A stretch of DNA of 64,000 nucleotides from Rattus norvegicus (lineage: Eukaryota; Chordata; Mammalia; Rodentia; Muridae). Both the position numbers and the translations under genes were made by a program. This document shows, in pieces, positions 58,391-64,000 of this stretch. Where the stretch lies: assembly GCF_036323735.1 (NCBI RefSeq), contig NC_086023.1, positions 15,921,501 through 15,985,500 of the forward strand, in the 5' to 3' direction. A model generated the notes under the pieces. It was not told the DNA's origin, did no database searches, and worked only from the letters and a program-made list of their open reading frames with translations. Positions within the stretch are counted from its first letter, which is position 1. The number at the start of each line of letters is the position of its first letter.

Positions 58391-60424
58391 TCACTCTTAT
58401 TACCACATTTCACTACTCTTCCTATCTAAATCTTTTGATAAATGAAGTGACAAAGACTTTTATGTCACTAGCAATTGGGGTCCTACTATGGGAGTTCCAT
58501 GTAAGAGCTGGGAGTGCCCCATATCTTTGTCTTTCCCATAAACTGTTTTTCCAGACACATTCCCGGACACATGACAGTATGTGAGCATGGGAAACATCTT
58601 TCTTAGAGGTATGTGTTTATATCTCCTGTTGCCAACATGAACCTAGAAGAGAGGGGCCTAAATATTTGGCAGAGTAAAGTTTCATACAATAGTCTATTTT
58701 ATTCAGCGCATCTGATAATTCATATTTGCAAGATAAGAAGAGTTACCAGAGTAAGGTGTATAATCTCAAGAACAATCTACATATCTGATGGTAAAATCAT
58801 GTTTTATCATAGATGCATATAAAGAATAAAACCTGAAGCAAACATATTCCTATCTGCTGTACCTGTTAGAAGCGTAAAAACACCTTTCGAGATTCAGAGA
58901 TGAGGTCACAAGATCCTTGACAAAGCCCTGCAGATGATTCCTGAGGCTCAGTGATGAGCCTTGTCAATTACTTTGGGATTTTAAGAATTATCTAGAAGAA
59001 AAGAATAGAGCATGCTGCCAGCAGATGACATTTGAGTGGGGGGGGGAAGAATGATAGCATGGCTTATTTACCTCCTACCCATCCAAGAAATGTTGTTTGA
59101 ACATCAGACCCTGTATCTTTTCCATGACACCAGGAATGTGGAAACCTTTCACTGTCAGCAGGGTATTATGCATTACCTTATGTACTGGAGTGTTCAGTTT
59201 GCTGGGCCCAGATTTTGTTTAGGTGGTCTCCTGACACTGCCTTTAATTCTCAGTAGGCAGAAAGAGTTAACCCTTCAGGATTCAGAGGGGCAGTGAACAT
59301 GGGACAATTAACCTGTGAAATCATGATTCCCCATCTTGTCTATGATGGTGTATTTCTAAGATGCCCTGGGTGCCAAAAAGGGTTGTTTGCTCTTAATTCA
59401 CTAACCCCTTCATTGTGTAATGAAAAATATATTTTTAAAATTAGGCTTAAAAACAAGTACATTACTTTAGTACTACATAACTTTGAAATGTATATCCCTC
59501 AGATTCCATCAGTTGAGATTAAAATTATTTGAGATACTCAACTTAGAAGGAGTAAGGCTTTTCTGTGGTCAGGTTGCAGAAGATTTATCCTAGGGTTGTT
59601 CACCCTGCTCCTATGGCTTTGAATATGTAGCATGGTCTGGGGCCATATCACCAAGAGGCAGAGACTGGAAGGAAAAAGCTGAAGTTCCAACACATCTCAA
59701 GGCTATATCTCAATTCCTGATTATTTCTTCTGGGACCCACTGTCAGAAGAGTTTACCATCTCCCAGCATTTTGGAGGCACCCCTCATATACTTGGTTAAT
59801 GTACTTATTGAGGATCCATACCAAAGCATTACTAGAATCCTCCATCATGATTCATTATCACCAGTTAGCTCAGGAAGTGTAGCATATATGTTGTCAGTAA
59901 ATGTCAATTGCTCTTCCCTTTCTTATACTTATTGTTCCAGAATAAAGCAAAAGCCCAAAGCCTTTGATTTAGGCTTGATTGGACTAATGTGGTCTAGGCT
60001 AACAATGGAGAACTTATGTAAAGAAATCTATTTTCTTACTCACTTTCTAATTTTGTCAAAGTAATTAATTCTAAAGATCTATTTCCTCACCGAGTCACAT
60101 GTGGAAATCACATAACCTAACTAACAATGCACATTACATGTTTTATAATAAAAAAAGCACATCTGCTCAAAGTGAAACTTTTAATGTACTGGAAATTACT
60201 ACTTTCTTTTCAAGAAAGAGGAAAATATGAGAGTATCAAGACAAATAGAGAACATGACAGTATGAGAAAACTGTCTTTACTTTGTCTTGGAACATAAGTA
60301 AAAACAACTAAGACAAGTTTCTATTAAATATTTGGTTTTAAAGATTCAACTCACATTGAGAAGAATTCACTGTATTTTAAAGTTGAGTAATGTTCTAGCT
60401 TTTTCAAATTATTACATTAATAAC
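58391..60424. other. Unique DNA, no gene seen
   Basis: Short frames (for example 59036-59296 and 59771-60064) show no recognisable domain or exon structure. A G-run occurs at 59039-59047. No repeat I can name. Confidence 0.5.
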
Positions 60425-61215
60425 TTTATTTATTTATTTAGGTAGCTATTACTTTTATTTTTATTACATTTATTATTTTACAGTACAGTTGCTACCACCT
60501 CCCAGTCTGCCCTCCCATAGTTTCTCATCCCACTTTCCACCCCTACCCACCATCTCCAAGAGGATGTTCCTCCACTAACTACCAGGTCTTCCCACTCCCT
60601 GGGGCCTCAAGCCTCTCAAGTTTTAGGAGCATCTTCTCTAACTGAGGCTAGACCGGGCAGTCCTCTGCTGTATATGTATCAGGGGTCAGCTACCGTATGT
60701 TGCCTGTTTGGTGGCTCAATGTATGAGAGATCTTAGGGGTCCTGGCTAGTTGAGACTGTTGGTTTTCCTATGGGTTTGCCCTCCTCCTCAGTTTCTTCCA
60801 GCCTTTCTGTAATTCTACCACAGGGATCCCTAACTTCAGTCCATTGGTTAAGTATAAGTATCTGTGTCTGTCTCAGTCAGCTGTCTGTTGTGTCTCCCAT
60901 GCTAGGCACCAGTCAGTATGTACACCATAGCATCAGTAATAGTGTCAGGCATTGGAATCTCCCCTTGAGATGGATCCCAATTTGGGCCTGTCACTGGACA
61001 ATCTTTCCCTCAGTCTCTTTTAGTTTCTGCAGTTTTTTTAAAAACAGGAACAATTCTGAATCAAAGGTTTTGACTGAGGGATGGCCACACCATCCCTCTA
61101 CTTGATGCCCTGTCTTTCTTCTGGAGGTAGACTCTACAAGTTCTCTCTCCCCATTGTTGGGCACTTCATCTAAGGTCCTTCCCTTTAGAGAATTTCTGCC
61201 CACTAGATTTTCCTG
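60425..61215 (-). mobile_element. Lx-type L1 3'UTR, antisense, second copy
   Basis: T/A-rich start (60425-60480), then the same landmarks as 32795-33575 in the same order: 'cactccctggggcctc', 'gtcctctgctgtatatgta', 'tgccctcctcctcagtttc', 'gtatctgtgtctgtctc', 'gaggtagactctacaag', 'ggtccttcccttta'. Both are minus strand. The 111-codon frame 60770-61105 lies inside and is not a gene. Confidence 0.75.
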
Positions 61216-61363
61216 ACTTGCTCTTTGAAAATGTTGTGTCTTTTTTCTTTTGTTTCTTTGGCTTTGCTCATTTGCTTGCTTTTGTTTGGTTTATATATAT
61301 TTTAAATTAGTTCTGCCATTGAGAATATACCCACAATATATTAATAGTTATATTTACATTAAG

Positions 61364-61500
61364 ACATGATCTCTATCTCTTCCAGGCTGGATTCGAACTC
61401 AAACTGTAGTACATGCAAAAATTGATCTCATGACTTTTTACTTGTCTCAGCTTATGATGCAACTGAGATGACAAATTTGTACCACCATACATACTTACCT
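61364..61500 (-). mobile_element. Old B1/7SL-type SINE, antisense
   Basis: The plus strand reads like the reverse complement of B1: 'agacatgatctctatctcttccaggctggattcgaactc' corresponds to the antisense of the 'gagttcgag...cctgg...gagacc' region, and 'tttgtaccaccatacata' to the start of the element. Strongly diverged, so an early B1 type. Confidence 0.6.
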
Positions 61501-62337
61501 TGTTTCATCCACTCTGAAGGCAAAAACAGGTCTACTTGTTTTGTTTTTGTATTGTTTGTATCTGTGAATTTTGCATAAGTATAAATTCATCAAATCTACA
61601 AATGAAAGACAAAATTATGTATTTTCTTATTTCATATACTTTTGAATCATTTCTTAAAAGAAGAGTGTTCATACAGAGTGTTGAAAATTGTTTTTAAAAG
61701 TGTCTAATTCTATCAACTATTTCTTCTGTTTGCATAGCAGTATTGCTCTCACAACTGTCAAATTGACCATGATCCTATATTTGTTATCAGAAAGCACAGA
61801 AATTGAAGACAGCATAATTAATGTTCTCAATTTATTATGCAGCTTGCATAAATCTCTAGCTTTGCTTTATGAAATAAGTGCCTATAATTCCATGGGGCTA
61901 TAGATCAGTATTCCAGAGCACACGGAAGACGAATTCCTGACTTGGGGTTGATTGACTCAGGAGACACGCTATGTCTGGAAATTTTGAGTTTGTAGGTAAT
62001 TCTGAGGATTTTCTAACTTCTTTTTGTTCTCGTCAGCATGTGTGATAATTTGACACCAACCTTGAAGAGTGGATTAGCCCTGGATGAGAACAAGCTATTG
62101 CTCTATCCAATGGCATAGCAACTTGAGCAAAAGAAAATAGAGACGTTTTTTGTTTTGTTCCCAGATGTGCTAAGTTTCAACCTAAGCAGTTCCCAATAAC
62201 CCTCCTTTACTGTCTGCTTACTTTGTGTTTATTCAGCAGACATTAACGTCCAACCCAGGTTCACTGGCATGTATGCTGAGCTCACAAAATGCAGTCCTCC
62301 TACTCATTTCTCTTGTGAGCCAGTTACTCTGAGCTGT

Positions 62338-62344
62338 GGTGTGT

Positions 62345-62403
<59 letters not shown>

Positions 62404-62430
62404 TTAGAGAAGAACGAGGGGGAGAGAGAG

Positions 62431-62467
<37 letters not shown>
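62338..62467. repeat. Compound microsatellite (GT)n-(GA)n
   Basis: About 33 GT units with two TATG interruptions, a 15-bp linker, then GA repeats. The third compound CA/GA-type array in the window. Confidence 0.97.
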
Positions 62468-62470
<3 letters not shown>

Positions 62471-64000
62471 TCAGATCTCAGGAAGCTAAGAACTTTGATT
62501 AAAAGAAAGATTCCAGTTTTCCACAGGGCCCCTTCCCAAACTGCTTTTACCTAAGCCAGTCTTTAACCAGCATTATTATTTTCATGACAGTACATCCTTG
62601 TTCATAGACCACTGTCTTTCTTTTTCAATTATGATAAGCAAATACCTTAAACATTTTCATGAAACCCATGTTTTGAATATCAGTTATTGGGAAGCATGGC
62701 TATAAATGATGTTATATTAGTGCTCAGTAGTATCCTGAGTGGTGATTTTCGAAAGCAAACATATTAGGTTAACAACCTCATCAATGGAAATCCCTAACTT
62801 CCAAAATCAGAGTAACTTGATGTTCCATACGCGGGACATACCAAAATATCTTAGCCATGTGAACAAGAAGATTGTGGACTAAATTACGTGAGTAATGGGT
62901 AATCTAGGGAAAATGGACATGAGATTTGAGGGAAATCTGATGTGAAGGCTCATGAGCAAGATCACTTTTGTGATCTGGAACAGTAAACGATACAACTACC
63001 ACTGCAGGAAGTATTTACAGAAAAAAGCATATTTATCAAATCACTACAAAGCTTGCAAATTAACTGCTAAAAATATGTCTGTCTTTCATATCACATTAAG
63101 CAGCATGTCTGGGCAGACTTCAGCCTCACATTCACACAGTGTGAGACAATGTGGAGCTCAAGATGAAGAAAGTCTACGGTGAAGTGTGTTATAGCTAAAG
63201 AAAATTAAACAAGTTTTATTATTTGTCAAGTGATTATTGTAATAGTTGTTCTTGTCAATCCTTAGAGAACTTCTGTGAGCGATGCATGGACTGAATGATG
63301 CTAAAACTTGGAGCTGTAACTCAGCTGAGATTAGCAATGACAAAAAAAGCAAGTTCTGTTTCCAGATGATACTGGTTGAGAGCATGCTATAACACTAGAC
63401 TATTCTGTCTTATAAAGATCAGGAGATGGTCTTTTTGGAAACTATTCAATTATCACTGAGAATAATTCAAGTGAAATAGAAGATGCTACTTGTTGAGGCA
63501 TTTTTTTTAGTTTCATTTTTCTTCTTCCTGTTTTTGTTTGTTTTCCCAAAGTATAAAGGCATGTACTTTGAATAGAAATTCAATTTAGAGCCTGTTCTTG
63601 GCAGACTAGGAGAAGTTTATTTTTCTTTCAACTAGGTTATGTTATAACATCATATAATGGAATTCTGCTTCTGATTATATTCTTCAAAGACTTTGTTTTT
63701 TCTTGTGTTATCCATGCCTCTGTCGAATATAGTTTTTCAGTGCTGAATTTGTACGTGCCTCAATCTAAAATCACTAAATGTTAGCAATGATTTCTAATCT
63801 ATTTTATCCTAAAAGGTCATAGATTCCATTGTGGTCTTTTAATATGTAATTTGTCATATTTATCATACTTCTCTTTTCCTTCTTCATTTCTCCTGTCCTA
63901 TCTTGCTGGTTTCTTTCTCTCCCCAAATATCCATGCTTTGACTCTTATGTCAAATGTACTCCTTCCCCTTCATATTTCTTCTTCATTTCTTTTAATAATC

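Larger units (their letters stand above)
61216..64000. other. Unique AT-rich DNA with one SINE and one microsatellite
   Basis: No gene seen. Contains the B1-like SINE at 61364-61500 and the (GT)n(GA)n tract at 62338-62467. The segment 63500-64000 is T/C-rich without recognised repeats. Confidence 0.5.

Overview
This window looks like an AT-rich, gene-poor stretch of a rat (Rattus) genome. The organism call rests on three things: rat-type LINE-1 (L1) copies with the rat 5'UTR and 3'UTR, an ID SINE with its BC1-like tRNA-derived head, and many long (CA)n/(GA)n/(TA)n microsatellites together with rodent B3- and hAT-like repeats. I found no convincing host protein-coding exon, rRNA, tRNA or conserved ncRNA gene. 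By my boundaries about half of the 64 kb is L1.

Layout. 1-2153: unique DNA with an old L1 tail and a doubtful LTR. 2154-3653: young 5'-truncated L1 (minus strand) with perfect 16-bp target-site duplications (TSDs). 3775-7065: two L1 pieces tail to tail, with an L1 5'UTR at both outer ends and no poly(A). 8455-10209: old L1 fragment. 12-15.7 kb: hAT-like rodent repeats, one nested inside another in inverted orientation, and microsatellites. 17468-24515: old, nearly full-length L1 (plus strand) whose ORF1 is split by a 421-bp solo ERV LTR with a 6-bp TSD. 24.9-26.3 kb: 3' part of an ERV (polypurine tract plus LTR) with an ID element inserted in the LTR. 28.3-29.98 and 31.2-39.5 kb: scattered old L1 tails, B3/ID-like SINEs and a small poly(A)-tailed insert. 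41.5-43.8 kb: inverted pair of L1 ORF2 fragments around a (TA)n tract. 44.8-46.6 kb: internally deleted L1 with both termini. 47.6-48.6 kb: Lx-type L1 tail. 49005-55846: full-length but inactive rat L1 (minus strand) with a 14-bp perfect TSD; between its own tail and the TSD lie about 157 bp of foreign AT-rich sequence, best read as a 3' transduction. It sits inside the terminal bases of an older L1 (to about 58390). 60.4-61.2 kb: another Lx tail. 62.3 kb: (GT)n(GA)n.

The elements do not form a pathway. What the window offers is a readable history of insertions: old Lx-type L1s first, then hAT-like repeats, ERV and LTR, then ID and young L1s. All L1 ORFs seen here carry stops, frameshifts or truncations, so none should be autonomously active. 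Subfamily names are from memory and were not checked against a repeat library; boundaries without a TSD are approximate.
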